NCBI RefSeq assembly: GCF_003952385.1
Contig: NZ_CP034444.1
Coordinates: 744,001-808,000 of the forward strand
Source: Mesorhizobium sp. M1D.F.Ca.ET.043.01.1.1
GTDB taxonomy: Bacteria; Pseudomonadota; Alphaproteobacteria; Rhizobiales; Rhizobiaceae
Direction of reading: 5' to 3'
Length of the DNA: 64,000 nt
Each line of letters begins with the position of its first letter. The stretch's first letter is position 1. Below are positions 8,937-18,123 of this stretch, in pieces. A program made the translations under genes and the position numbers. The notes under the pieces were generated by a model that did no database searches, was not told where the DNA came from, and worked only from the letters and a program-made list of their open reading frames with translations.

Positions 8937-9313
8937 ATGCGAACCGCATCCTGTGCCTGCGGGCAGCTGAAGATCTCTTGTCACGGCGAGCCGCAACTGG
9001 TCGCGCTCTGCCATTGCCTGGACTGCCAGCGGCGGACCGGCAGCAGCTATGGCATCGGGGCTTTCTATGCTCGCGAGAAGGCGAAGGCCGAAGGCGACGC
9101 CAAGACCTTAGGCGATCGTCCCACAGCGGCCATGCCGTCACCTTCCATTTCTGCCCGAACTGCGGGTCGAGCGTCTTCTGGGAACCGGAGCGCAAGCCGG
9201 AGGTCATAGCGGTTGCCATGGGCTGCTTTGCCGACCCGGCCTTTCCAGCGCCGACACGCATCGGGTGGGAGGAGCGGCGGCATGGGTGGGTTCACAATCC
9301 CGAAGCGAAATAG
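8937..9313 (+). pseudogene. GFA-type (glutathione-dependent formaldehyde-activating fold) protein, interrupted by one frameshift
   Basis: From ATG 8937 the frame encodes MRTASCACGQLKI and CHCLDCQRRTGSSYG, the N-terminal Cys clusters of the GFA/CENP-V zinc fold. The conserved second half (HAVTFHFCPNCGSSVFWE, GCFADPAFPAPT) is in the next frame and ends at 9313. The break is at about 9106-9110 (AAGACC TT AGG), again one missing base. The restored length would be about 125 aa, normal for the family. Members bind zinc through CxxC and CxC motifs; most have no proven activity. It is the third such lesion within 3.5 kb. Confidence 0.78.
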
Positions 9314-9432
9314 CTGGCGCCGGCGCCGTCGTCTTGGCGCAATCCAAACCGGTTCGTGCCTTCCCGCTCTCGTGCTAACAGAGGCGCCTTCATCAACAGG
9401 CGGCCTCCCCGCCTCAACGAATGGATTGAGAA

Positions 9433-10134
9433 ATGGTGGACAAAGTAGCTCTGGTGACGGCGGGCGGCAGCGGCATGGGCGCTGCGGCGGCGAAGCGGCT
9501 GGCGGCGGACGGCTTCAAGGTCGGCGTGCTCTCCTCCTCCGGTAAGGGCGAGGCGCTGGGCCAGGAACTCGGCGGCTTCGGCGTCACCGGCTCCAACCAG
9601 TCGAACGAGGACCTGAAGCGCCTCACCGACGGCGCGCTGGAGCGCTGGGGCCGCATCGACGTCCTGGTCAACAGCGCCGGCCATGGGCCGCGCGCGCAGA
9701 TCATCGAGATCAGCGACGAGGACTGGCATAAGGGCATCGACACCTATTTCCTCAACGTCGTGCGCCCGACCCGGCTGGTGACGCCGGTGATGCAAAAACA
9801 AAAGTCGGGAGCCATCATCAACATCTCGACCGCCTGGGCGTTCGAGCCGAGCGTCGGCTTCCCGACCTCGGCGGTGGCGCGCGCCGGGCTCGCCGCCTTC
9901 ACCAAGATCTTCGCCGACACCTATGCGGCCGACAACATCCGCATCAACAACGTGCTGCCGGGCTGGATCGACAGCCTGCCGGCGACCGAAGAGCGGCGTG
10001 GCAGCGTGCCCATGCAACGCTATGGCACCTCGGAAGAGATCGCCGCGACGATCTCGTTCCTGGCCTCGGATGGGGCGGCCTATATCACCGGCCAGAACAT
10101 CCGCGTCGATGGTGGGATAACGAGGGCGGTTTGA
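9433..10134 (+). CDS. SDR-family oxidoreductase, atypical active site
   Basis: 233 aa. The Rossmann motif TAGGSGMG (residues 9-16), NSAGHGP, the catalytic-Ser region NISTAWAFEPS and the C-terminal SDR tail (SDGAAYITGQNIRVDGG) are all present. At the place where classical SDRs have YxxxK the sequence reads FPTSAVARAGLAAFTK, so the catalytic Tyr and Lys are not where expected. It may be a divergent SDR subgroup or may have altered chemistry. Start at ATG 9433 with weak upstream purines. It is not evidently in an operon. NAD(P) binding is well supported, the substrate is not. Confidence 0.85.
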   Translation: MVDKVALVTAGGSGMGAAAAKRLAADGFKVGVLSSSGKGEALGQELGGFGVTGSNQSNEDLKRLTDGALERWGRIDVLVNSAGHGPRAQIIEISDEDWHKGIDTYFLNVVRPTRLVTPVMQKQKSGAIINISTAWAFEPSVGFPTSAVARAGLAAFTKIFADTYAADNIRINNVLPGWIDSLPATEERRGSVPMQRYGTSEEIAATISFLASDGAAYITGQNIRVDGGITRAV

Positions 10135-10157
10135 GGTGAAGCCGGCGTCGCCTCAAG

Positions 10158-10388
10158 TCATCCGGGTCTGCGGGAATTGAGCACCAACAGAAAGGCTATC
10201 GAAGCCACCAGGACAATCGAATTGCCGACCACGATGTTCCAAAATCGGGTCGGATCGTCTGCCAGGGCGACCCAATGCGAGCTGCCCCGGACTTCGCCTG
10301 TCTTGATGCCGCAGGCAATGTTGTAGATCGCCATGGCGGCAAGCGCTGCCATCAGGACAAAGATGTCGTTGTTCTTGTTGCGATCCAT
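10158..10388 (-). CDS. Small two-helix membrane protein, hypothetical
   Basis: 76 aa. Not recognised. A charged N-terminus (MDRNKNNDI) precedes one hydrophobic segment (FVLMAALAAMAIYNIACGI). A polar linker with SSHWVALADDPTRFW follows, then a second hydrophobic segment (NIVVGNSIVLVASIAFLLVL) and a basic tail. This pattern predicts two transmembrane helices. It is convergent with the SDR gene and divergent from the ProC-like gene. No catalytic motif is visible. Confidence 0.6.
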   Translation of the reverse strand: MDRNKNNDIFVLMAALAAMAIYNIACGIKTGEVRGSSHWVALADDPTRFWNIVVGNSIVLVASIAFLLVLNSRRPG

Positions 10389-10526
10389 GGGAGCGGCTTC
10401 TAACAGCGCTTGGTGAAATTTTGCTTACCTTGGGTAAGGCGGCGGCCGTGACATGGGCCGCCGTGCACTTTCGCTGTCAAATTGTTTGCGAGGCGGCTAC
10501 CGTGCGGCCCTGCAACGGAGGCAGGA

Positions 10527-11318
10527 ATGAGCGCTTCGATCAAGCTCGGCGTCGTCGGCGGCGCGGGCTGGCTGGGCGGCGCCATCGCAGGAGCTGCGCT
10601 TGCGGCCGGCGTGCTGCGCGCCGAAGACCTCGCCCTCTCCTATCGCAGCGCGAAGCCCGACCGCTTTCCAGGCGCCTTCTGGACCGACGATAACCAGGCG
10701 CTCGCCGACCGCTCCGATGTCATCGTGCTTTCGGTGCGGCCGCAGGACTGGCCCTCGCTCGAGCTCGATGCAAAAGGCAAGCTGGTGATTTCGGTAATGG
10801 CCGGCATTCGGCTGGCCGAGATCGGCGAGAAGCACGGCACGCGCCGCGTGGTGCGCACGCTGCCCAATGCGGCGGCCGAGGTCGCGAAATCCTACACGCC
10901 GTGGATCGCAAGCAGCGAAGCGACCGAGCAGGACCGCACAACCGTGCGCGCGATCTTCGCCGCCTGCGGCGTTGAGGACGAGGTCGGCAGCGAGCGCGAC
11001 ATCGACTACCTCACCGGTCTGACGGGTTCGGGCCCGGCCTTCCCTGCCCTGCTGGCGAACGCGATGATGCGGGATGCGATCGCCTTCGGCCTCTCGACCG
11101 ACGTCGCGCGGCGCGCCGTCAATACGGTGCTCACCGGTACCGGCCGGCTGCTGGAACTCAGCGACGCATCACCCGCCGACACGGTGGAAGCCTTCCTCGA
11201 CTATCGCGGCACGACCGCCGCCGCGATCGAGACGATGCGTGAAGCCGGCTTCGAGGAGGCGGTGGCTAAAGGACTGGCGGCGGCTTTCCGGAAGTCGATC
11301 GCGATGGGGAAGAAGTGA
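10527..11318 (+). CDS. Pyrroline-5-carboxylate reductase family protein (ProC-like)
   Basis: 263 aa from ATG 10527, with ACGGAGGCAGG immediately upstream; longer in-frame starts lack a ribosome site. The N-terminal Rossmann domain (GVVGGAGWLGGAIAGAAL) and segments such as VIVLSVRPQDWPSL and ISVMAGIRLAEI match the ProC family. So does the C-terminal dimerisation domain containing LTGLTGSGPAFPALL, close to the ProC signature. ProC reduces pyrroline-5-carboxylate to proline with NAD(P)H. The divergence and genomic isolation make it likely to be a paralogue rather than the housekeeping enzyme, so I give no gene symbol. Confidence 0.82.
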   Translation: MSASIKLGVVGGAGWLGGAIAGAALAAGVLRAEDLALSYRSAKPDRFPGAFWTDDNQALADRSDVIVLSVRPQDWPSLELDAKGKLVISVMAGIRLAEIGEKHGTRRVVRTLPNAAAEVAKSYTPWIASSEATEQDRTTVRAIFAACGVEDEVGSERDIDYLTGLTGSGPAFPALLANAMMRDAIAFGLSTDVARRAVNTVLTGTGRLLELSDASPADTVEAFLDYRGTTAAAIETMREAGFEEAVAKGLAAAFRKSIAMGKK

Positions 11319-11703
11319 GCGGGCGCGCACGCAACCGCCAATCTCAAATGTCCACCACGGTCGGCTGAAGCGGTCCTCAGCGACAACTTCGATGGCTTGG
11401 CCGATTCGAACCGTCGCTCTGACAGCAGAAGCAAAATGCATCCATTCGTTTCGATATGCCTAATCTTTCGGCAGAAATTCCTGCAATATTAAGTAAAATT
11501 TGTCGAGCTTCGCGCTTAAATTGCATTAGAGCCCCCTTATTCTCTCTGGCTTAAAGAATTGATCGCTGAAATATAACTTTTCTCTGTACTATATGGCGAT
11601 TCCTTGGAACGATAACCTGAATTACAAGTTGATCCGGCATCGATCGGTTGAACTCGTATCGCCCGATTCAAGCAAGACGTGCACCACGAGGAAGGATTGT
11701 CCG
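11319..11703. other. AT-rich intergenic region upstream of the RTX/GH16 gene
   Basis: 385 bp without a supported gene. The stretch about 11460-11600 is markedly AT-rich for this window and includes possible sigma70-like elements (TTGATC near 11558 and TATAAC near 11572). It probably carries the promoter of the secreted glycanase. The listed promoter elements are visual guesses. Confidence 0.35.
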
Positions 11704-13236
11704 ATGGCCAGCTTCGTCAATGCCGTAGGCGTTCCTCTCCCCTATAGCGGCACGTCCACCCATTGGTTCTCGGCATCCGGGTCCGGGCCGGACTTGTGGG
11801 GCACCTCCGGAAACGACACTTTCTATGGAGCCTCCGGTGTCAATGTCACCATGCACGGCAGCTACGGCGATGACATCTATTACCTCTATGCGGCGGGCAA
11901 CAAGGTGGCCGAGGGCTATGGGGCAGGCATCGACACCATCAGCACATGGATGAGCTACAAGCTCCCCGACAACGTCGAGAACCTCATCGTCACCAACGCC
12001 AAGAACTTCGCCTTCGGAAACGACCTGGACAACATCATCACCGCCAAGGCCGGTCACCAGACGCTGGACGGCGGCAAGGGCAATGATGTGCTCATCGACG
12101 GTGGCGGCGGTTACGACACGTTCATCATCGCAAAAGGCAACGGAAGCGATCTGATCGCCAATTTTGCCGCGACCGACACTGTCCGCCTCGACGGCTATGG
12201 GTTCACTTCCTTCGACGCCATTCACTCAAACATGATCCAGGCGGGATCGAACGTCATCTTGAACCTCGGATCCGGCGAGATCCTCGAGTTCAAGGACACG
12301 ACCATCGACAAGCTGCAGCCCAGCCAGTTCGAGCTGCCGATAGACAAGTTCGGCATGACGCTGTCCTTCAGCGATGAGTTCAACACGCTGAACCTCCACA
12401 ACAGCCAAGGCGGCACCTGGGACACCAACTTCTGGTGGGGCGCGCCGAATGGCAGCACGCTCACCCAGAACAACGAGCTGCAGTGGTATATCGACGCCAA
12501 TTACGCCCCGACGAGCTCCGTCCACCCGTTCAGCGTCAACAACGGCGTTCTCACCATCACCGCGGCGCAGGCGCCGGCGGACATCAAGCCGCTGATCAAC
12601 AACTACGAATACACCTCCGGCATCCTGACCACGCACGATAGCTTCTCGCAGACCTATGGCTATTTCGAAATGCGGGCCGACCTGCCGGAAAACGCCGGCG
12701 CCTGGCCAGCCTTCTGGCTGCTGCCTCAGGACGGCTCGTGGCCGCCGGAGTTGGACGCCGTTGAAATGTACGGCCAGAACCCGAACTCGCTTCTGATGAC
12801 CGCGCACTCGAATGCGACGGGAACGCACACCACGGTCTCGTCCACGGTGAACGTCATGGATACCGCCGGCTTCCACACCTACGGCGTGCTGTGGACGCCG
12901 GACAAGCTGGTGTGGACCTATGACGGCGTGCAGGTCGCGGAAGCGGCGACACCGTCGGACATGAACAAGCCCATGTATATGCTGGTCGATCTTGCGATCG
13001 GCGGTCAGGCCGGCGCGCCGCCGGATCATCTGGCGACCCCGGCTCAGATGAAGATCGACTACATCCACGCCTACACGCTGGGCACTGTGCAGGCGAACCC
13101 GCTGATTATGACGAGCAGCACCACCACCTCAACGCAAAGCACCGCCACGCAAAGCACCGCCACGCACAGCTTCGCCACGCATAGCTTCGCCGACAGCACG
13201 CTGCACCACGGTTCCGAGTTTGGGGGCCACGCGTAA
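11704..13236 (+). CDS. Secreted RTX-type glycoside hydrolase family 16 (ExsH-like endo-beta-glycanase)
   Basis: 510 aa from ATG 11704, chosen for CGAGGAAGG just upstream. The N-terminal third holds RTX-like calcium-binding stretches (GTSGNDTFYGASG, GGKGNDVLIDGGGGYDTF) and a DTVRLDGYGFTSFDAI block. The C-terminal half is a GH16 domain with the catalytic signature ELDAVEM (Glu349, Asp351, Glu354) after GAWPAFWLLPQDG. The tail is Thr/Ser-rich with 15-bp tandem repeats. GH16 enzymes of this type (ExsH, ExoK in Sinorhizobium) cleave beta-glucan backbones such as succinoglycan. There is no Sec signal, and the next two genes encode a type I exporter, so export by that system is likely. Natural substrate here is unproven. 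Confidence 0.9.
   Translation: MASFVNAVGVPLPYSGTSTHWFSASGSGPDLWGTSGNDTFYGASGVNVTMHGSYGDDIYYLYAAGNKVAEGYGAGIDTISTWMSYKLPDNVENLIVTNAKNFAFGNDLDNIITAKAGHQTLDGGKGNDVLIDGGGGYDTFIIAKGNGSDLIANFAATDTVRLDGYGFTSFDAIHSNMIQAGSNVILNLGSGEILEFKDTTIDKLQPSQFELPIDKFGMTLSFSDEFNTLNLHNSQGGTWDTNFWWGAPNGSTLTQNNELQWYIDANYAPTSSVHPFSVNNGVLTITAAQAPADIKPLINNYEYTSGILTTHDSFSQTYGYFEMRADLPENAGAWPAFWLLPQDGSWPPELDAVEMYGQNPNSLLMTAHSNATGTHTTVSSTVNVMDTAGFHTYGVLWTPDKLVWTYDGVQVAEAATPSDMNKPMYMLVDLAIGGQAGAPPDHLATPAQMKIDYIHAYTLGTVQANPLIMTSSTTTSTQSTATQSTATHSFATHSFADSTLHHGSEFGGHA
13123..13200 (+). repeat. Tandem 15-bp repeats in the 3' end of the GH16 gene
   Basis: ACGCAAAGCACCGCC occurs twice and is followed by two variants, ACGCACAGCTTCGCC and ACGCATAGCTTCGCC. 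They encode T-(Q/H)-S-(T/F)-A units within the low-complexity tail just before the C-terminus. Confidence 0.8.
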
Positions 13237-13268
13237 GGGCTCGGAATCATGCAACGGGGAACGCGTAA

Positions 13269-15026
13269 ATGACTGGACCGTCCGGCCTGCGGCCGGTCTT
13301 CCTGCGCGCCATGGCCGATGTCGGCGTCTTCTCTGTGCTGATCAACATCCTGTTGTTGGTAATCCCGCTCTACCTGCTCCAGGTCTATGATCGCGTGCTG
13401 CCGTCCTCCAGCGTCGAGACGCTATTTTACCTCTCGCTCATCGCGGTGCTGGCTCTCGCCTTCCTCGGCTTCCTCGACGCGGTGCGCGCCATCTACACGC
13501 AACGAGTCGCCGCGACCGTCGACCGGAGGCTGGGTGCCGGAACGTTCGCGCTTTCGCTGGCGCCCAAATATGCCGGCGGCCTGTCGCCTCTCAGCGACCT
13601 CGCCTCGGTCTGCGCCTTCATCCGGTCGCGCGGCGTCGCGGTGCTGTTCGACCTGCCCTTCGCTCCGATCTTCCTCGCTTTGCTCTATCTCATCCATCCG
13701 ATCCTGTTCTGGGTGACGCTCGCCGGCACGGTGCTGCTCGTTCTGCTGGTCATCGCGAACCAGCTTGCCATCGGCAGGAACGATGCCCTGTCCGCGGAAC
13801 GTTCGGCTTTGGCCAGCCAGGCCGAGCAGGTCTTTGCCCGCAATGCCGAAACGTTGCGCGCCATGGGCATGGTCGAGAACGCCGCACGCGTCTGGGGACG
13901 GCATATCGGCGAAGCGCTCATCCTGCACGACCGCTCTGCCGGCGCCAACGCGATCTTCAGCGGCGCCTCGCGGGCCTTCCGCATGATGCTGCAGCTCGCG
14001 ATCCTCGGCGCTGGCGCATGGCTGGTCGTCGAGGGGCAGATGACGGCCGGCATGATCTTCGCCTCGTCGCTGGTGTCGTCGCGCGCGCTGCAACCGCTCG
14101 ATCAGCTGATCGGCGCCTGGCGGCAGATCCTCGAGGCCAAACGAGCATGGAAGCGGCTGGAAAAGGCGCTTGCGGCGCAGCCGGCGGAAGCGCGCAAGCT
14201 CGCCCTGCCCGACCCGTCAGGCGCGATTGCCGTGCAGGAGGTTTTCTTCATGGCGCCGAATGCCCAGCCCGGCACCGAACCCATCCTCAAGCGGCTGAGT
14301 TTCCAGATCGGCGCCGGCGAAGCGGTGGCGATCATCGGCCCGAGCGGCGCCGGCAAATCGACGCTGGCACGGCTGCTCGTCGGCGCCGCCCAGCCGACCG
14401 GGGGGGCCGTTAGGATCGACGGCGCCGACCTCCGGACCTGGGACGAGAACCAGCTCGGAAAATATATCGGCTATCTCGCGCAGGAGGTGGAGCTCTTCCC
14501 CGGATCGATTGCGCAGAATGTCGCCCGCTTCGACGCGCAGGCGGAAGACGCCGCGATCGTCGAGGCGGCCAGGCGCGCCGAGGCGCATGAGCTGATCCTG
14601 GCGCAGCGCGACGGCTACCAGACCATGATCGGCCCCTCGAACAGGACGCTGTCGGGCGGCGAGCGGCAGCGGATAGGGCTGGCGCGCGCCTTCTACGGCA
14701 ATCCGCGCATGATGGTCCTCGACGAGCCCAGCTCCCATCTCGACGGCAGCGGCGAAGTGGCGCTCGAAGCGGTGCTCGCCGCCGCGAAAGCCGCGGGCGT
14801 CACGGTGATCGTGATCACGCATCGCCCTTCGATCGCCGCCGCCTGCGACCGCGTGATGCTCTTGCGCGGCGGCGTGGTCGAAGCCTTCGGACCGAGCGGC
14901 GAGGTGCTACGGCGGCCGACTGTCGAAAAGGGCGCCGCAAAGAGCTCTGTCGCGCAGCCGGGTACGGTGGTGACGGGCTCGTTCATCCCGACGATCCGCA
15001 CGCACGGCGTGCGCCTGGGATCGTAG
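13269..15026 (+). CDS. prsD: Type I secretion system ABC transporter, permease/ATPase (PrsD-like)
   Basis: 585 aa. The N-terminal membrane domain has several hydrophobic segments (VFSVLINILLLVIPLYLLQV, FLALLYLIHPILFW). The ATPase domain has Walker A GPSGAGKST (about residue 357), signature LSGGERQR (about 460) and Walker B MMVLDEP. Length and order match the PrtD/PrsD/HlyB exporters without an N-terminal peptidase domain. It lies 32 bp downstream of the RTX/GH16 gene and 3 bp upstream of the HlyD-like adaptor, which is the PrsD-PrsE layout that exports ExsH-type glycanases in rhizobia. The outer-membrane TolC partner is not in the window. The symbol is by analogy. Confidence 0.9.
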   Translation: MTGPSGLRPVFLRAMADVGVFSVLINILLLVIPLYLLQVYDRVLPSSSVETLFYLSLIAVLALAFLGFLDAVRAIYTQRVAATVDRRLGAGTFALSLAPKYAGGLSPLSDLASVCAFIRSRGVAVLFDLPFAPIFLALLYLIHPILFWVTLAGTVLLVLLVIANQLAIGRNDALSAERSALASQAEQVFARNAETLRAMGMVENAARVWGRHIGEALILHDRSAGANAIFSGASRAFRMMLQLAILGAGAWLVVEGQMTAGMIFASSLVSSRALQPLDQLIGAWRQILEAKRAWKRLEKALAAQPAEARKLALPDPSGAIAVQEVFFMAPNAQPGTEPILKRLSFQIGAGEAVAIIGPSGAGKSTLARLLVGAAQPTGGAVRIDGADLRTWDENQLGKYIGYLAQEVELFPGSIAQNVARFDAQAEDAAIVEAARRAEAHELILAQRDGYQTMIGPSNRTLSGGERQRIGLARAFYGNPRMMVLDEPSSHLDGSGEVALEAVLAAAKAAGVTVIVITHRPSIAAACDRVMLLRGGVVEAFGPSGEVLRRPTVEKGAAKSSVAQPGTVVTGSFIPTIRTHGVRLGS

Positions 15027-15029
15027 ACG

Positions 15030-16349
15030 ATGACCGTCGAGAGCCTCGCCTGGAACGGCCAGCCACGCACCGATTTCCGGCGCATGGCGCTGGCCGGATA
15101 TGCGGCAATCGCACTCTTCGTCGGTTGCTTTGGCTATTGGGCGGTGAGCGCGCCGCTCTCCGGCGCGGTGATCACGCAAGGCACGATTTCGGCGACCGGC
15201 GGCAACATCCTTATCCAGCAGCCCGAGGGTGGGATCGTCCAGCAACTGCTGGTCCATGAAGGCGATCGCGTGCAGCAGGGCCAGGACCTCATCCTCCTCG
15301 ACCGGACGGCGGCGCAGGCAGATCTCAACCGGCTGACCAGGCAGTCGATCGCGCTCAAGGCGACCGCGGCACGGCTGGAGGCGGAGCGCGACGGACTGGA
15401 CAGGCTGGCGCCGATCACCGAGGCGGCAGCGGCGCCGTTCCAGCAGGATTTCCAGAACCTCATCCGCGAACAGCAGAAGGAATTCGACGCCAGACTCGCC
15501 CGCTTCCGCTCCGAACAGTCGATCATGGCGCAGCGCGTCGCCATGCACCGCGAGTCGGTGATCGGCCTGAACGCCCAGAAGCTTGCCATCGAGCAGCAGT
15601 CCGACGTGGTGAAGAAGGAGCTCGGCATCAAGACCGGGCTTTTGGACAAGGGCCTCACCAACCGCACCGAATATTCGCAGCTTTTGCGCTCGGAGGCCGA
15701 TCTCGTCGGCCAGGCCGGCGCGCTGGAGGCAAACCTCGCCGCGGCCAACAGCCAGATCGTCGAAGCGCAGGTGCAAGTCGAGCGCCTGACCACGCAGCGC
15801 GTGGAGGAAGCGTTGACCAAGCTCGACGACGTCCGCACCAACCTCGCCGACATCGAGGAGCGGATGCGCGCGGCCGAGGCGGTGCTTCAGCGCACGACGA
15901 TCAAGGCGCCGGCAGCGGGCATCGTGGTGTCGTCGACCTATAATTCGAAGGGCAGCGTGATCGCGCCCGGCGAGAAGATCATGGAGATCCTGCCCACGGC
16001 TTCAGGCCTCAACGTCGACGCCAAGCTCAGGCCGAAGGACATCGACCAGGTGCGCGTCGGCCAGCAGGCGAAACTAAGGCTGTCGGCGCTCAACATGCGC
16101 CTGACGCCCGAAGTGTCGGCGACCGTGAGCGAGATCTCCGCCGACCGGCTGATCGACCAGGCGACGCGCGAACCGTATTTCCGCGCCAAGCTGAAGATCG
16201 CCGATGCCCTGCCCCCCGGCGTGAAAGCCGAGCAGCTTTATCCGGGAACGCCGGTGGAGGCCTTCATCAGCACGGGGGATAGAACCTTCTTCGAATATCT
16301 GGCGCGGCCGATGATGGACTCGTTTGCAAGGGCGTTTGCGGAGCGGTAG
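15030..16349 (+). CDS. prsE: HlyD-family type I secretion periplasmic adaptor (PrsE-like)
   Basis: 439 aa. One N-terminal membrane anchor (GYAAIALFVGCFGYWAVSA) is followed by a lipoyl-like half (GGNILIQQPEGGIVQQLLV), a long alpha-hairpin or coiled coil (about residues 90-290), and the second lipoyl half plus beta-barrel (TTIKAPAAGIVVSSTY, then GLNVDAKLRPKDIDQVRVGQ). This is the full length of the PrsE/HlyD/PrtE adaptors that bridge the inner-membrane ATPase to TolC. It starts 3 bp after the exporter gene, so the two are translationally linked. It belongs to the GH16-prsD-prsE secretion unit. Confidence 0.9.
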   Translation: MTVESLAWNGQPRTDFRRMALAGYAAIALFVGCFGYWAVSAPLSGAVITQGTISATGGNILIQQPEGGIVQQLLVHEGDRVQQGQDLILLDRTAAQADLNRLTRQSIALKATAARLEAERDGLDRLAPITEAAAAPFQQDFQNLIREQQKEFDARLARFRSEQSIMAQRVAMHRESVIGLNAQKLAIEQQSDVVKKELGIKTGLLDKGLTNRTEYSQLLRSEADLVGQAGALEANLAAANSQIVEAQVQVERLTTQRVEEALTKLDDVRTNLADIEERMRAAEAVLQRTTIKAPAAGIVVSSTYNSKGSVIAPGEKIMEILPTASGLNVDAKLRPKDIDQVRVGQQAKLRLSALNMRLTPEVSATVSEISADRLIDQATREPYFRAKLKIADALPPGVKAEQLYPGTPVEAFISTGDRTFFEYLARPMMDSFARAFAER

Positions 16350-16533
16350 GGCGGCAGGCTACCGGGATCTCAAGACCATGTTCGCCACCGCCTCGTTCCG
16401 TGGCGGTCTCCCGCAGCGGAATTCAGTCCGCGAGCGCTGGAACCAAAGACGTGCGAGACTGTTCAGCTATACTTTGATACGACGCTGACGTGCCCGGCCG
16501 GTTGGGCAAGCGGCGCTCTTGAGGAGTCTTATC

Positions 16534-16965
16534 ATGTCCATATTTCGTTCTGTCGCGATTGCCGTTTTCGCGGCCGCGGGCGTCAGCCTTGCCAGCGCAG
16601 CACACGCCGACAGCGGCACGATCCGCTTTTCCGTCTACAAGGCGGCCTTCTTCATCGGTGGATCCGGTGGCGAGGGCACGCTGACCTTCCACGGCCGCCG
16701 CTATCCGATCTCCATCGGCGGCATCTCGGGCGGTCTCGCCTTCGGAGCCTCCAAAACCTATTTCCAGGGCACCGTGCGCCACATACGCCGCGCCCGGGAT
16801 GTGACGGGAGTGTATGGCGCAGCCGGCGGCGGCGGCGCGCTCGGCAAAGGGGCCCAGGTGATCGTCATGACCAACGACAAGGGCGCTGAACTCGAACTCA
16901 CGGGCCGGCAGGTAGGCCTGCAAGTCAACGCCGATCTCAGCGGCATGAGCATCGGGTTGAGGTAA
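16534..16965 (+). CDS. Exported conserved hypothetical protein
   Basis: 143 aa from ATG 16534, with GAGGAG at 16521-16526; a longer in-frame start at 16519 has none. There is an N-terminal Sec signal peptide (basic n-region, hydrophobic VAIAVFAAAGVSLASAAHA, cleavage probably after AHA). The mature part is Gly-rich and beta-patterned (GGSGGEGTLTFHGRRYPISI, SIGGISGGLAFGASKT, GAAGGGGALGKG). It ends in SGMSIGLR. I do not recognise a named family with confidence. It is probably periplasmic or outer-membrane associated, and stands alone. Confidence 0.7.
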   Translation: MSIFRSVAIAVFAAAGVSLASAAHADSGTIRFSVYKAAFFIGGSGGEGTLTFHGRRYPISIGGISGGLAFGASKTYFQGTVRHIRRARDVTGVYGAAGGGGALGKGAQVIVMTNDKGAELELTGRQVGLQVNADLSGMSIGLR

Positions 16966-17041
16966 GGGCCGCCGCTCCGTTTGCCATCGCTTGGAGCATC
17001 GGGGATTGAACGATTTCGGCATGCTGTCGGAGAACCGCAGC

Positions 17042-18000
17042 CTATGCGGCGCGAGCGGGGCTCGGCCTGGGCTTGATTAGCGTCGCAAGCACGATGCCGG
17101 CGACGATGAAGGCCGCGCCGAGCAGGTCGTAGTCGTGCAGGCTCTCGCCAAGCAGCAGGTAGGCAAGGATGGCGACGAACAGCGTCTGCAGATAGAGCAG
17201 CATGCTCGCGCGGCTGGCGCCCAGCGTGTCCACGCTGCGGTTGTAGAGATAGTACATCAGCGCCCCGCCAGGGCCGGCCAGATAGGCGAGCGCGAGCCAG
17301 CCATGAACGTTCAAGGCGGAGCGTTCGTCGTTGAACCATTCCCAGACGTGAAACGGCAGAGCGACGAGCGCGCCGGCGCCGAGCAACAGCACAACCAGCG
17401 GCAGGAGCTCGATGCCGAATTTGGAACGGCGCACAAGCACGGTGTAGAGCGCCCAGCAGAAGGCACTGCCGACGATCCACAATTCGCCGAGGTTGAAGCG
17501 CAGCTGCAGCAGCGCCGTGAGATCCCCATGCGCGACGATGACCAGCATGCCCGCGAGCGCAACCGCCGCGCCGAGCGATTTCCAGAGCCCGAGCGGCTCG
17601 CCGAGCACGAAACGCGCGAGCACCATGGTCATGACCGGCGACAGCGCCATGATGATGCCGGCCGTGGTCGCGTCGGTGGCAGCGAGGCCATGGTAGATCA
17701 TGCCTTGGCACAGCGTCAGGCCGATCGCCCCCACGGCGACGATCTCCAGGGGCCGGGATTTGAGAAGCGCTACCATCGCGCCGTGATGACGGTGCACGAT
17801 CGGCAGCAGGATGGCGCAGGCCAACGCAAGCCGCCAGAAGCAAAGCCCCCAGGGCGGCATTTCCGGCGCCACCCATTTGGCCGCGATATAGACGCCGCCG
17901 ACAGAAGCCAGCACAGCACGGCGGCCGGATAGCCGGAGAGCGAGGGTATCGAGGCGACCGCAGGCTGGTCTGCTTGATGCGCTATCGGCACTGCCTGCAT
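17042..18000 (-). pseudogene. EamA/DMT-superfamily transporter, apparent frameshift near the 5' end
   Basis: The main frame (17042 to about 17911) encodes about 290 aa with roughly ten membrane helices and two EamA repeats, including GLTLCQGMIYHGLAATDATT and YLAGPGGALMYYLYNRSVDT. The expected N-terminus (ATG at 18000, AAGGGGG upstream, MQAVPIAHQADQ to LSGYPAAVL) is in another frame. The two join at about 17910-17915, where one missing base would give AVL-W-LASVGGVYIAAKW. Without the join, a GTG at 17914 would start inside helix 1. EamA proteins export metabolites or amino acids. This is the fourth single-base lesion in the left third of the window; it may be a sequencing error, and a functional GTG start is possible. 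Confidence 0.75.
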
Positions 18001-18123
18001 GTCATCCCCCTTCGATGCACGTCAGACGCAACTGCAATATATCACCGTCCTCGAATGTTACCTATCTGTGCGGATGACGGTGATGGCGGGGATGCTTGCG
18101 TCGCACGGGAAGATGGATCGGCG

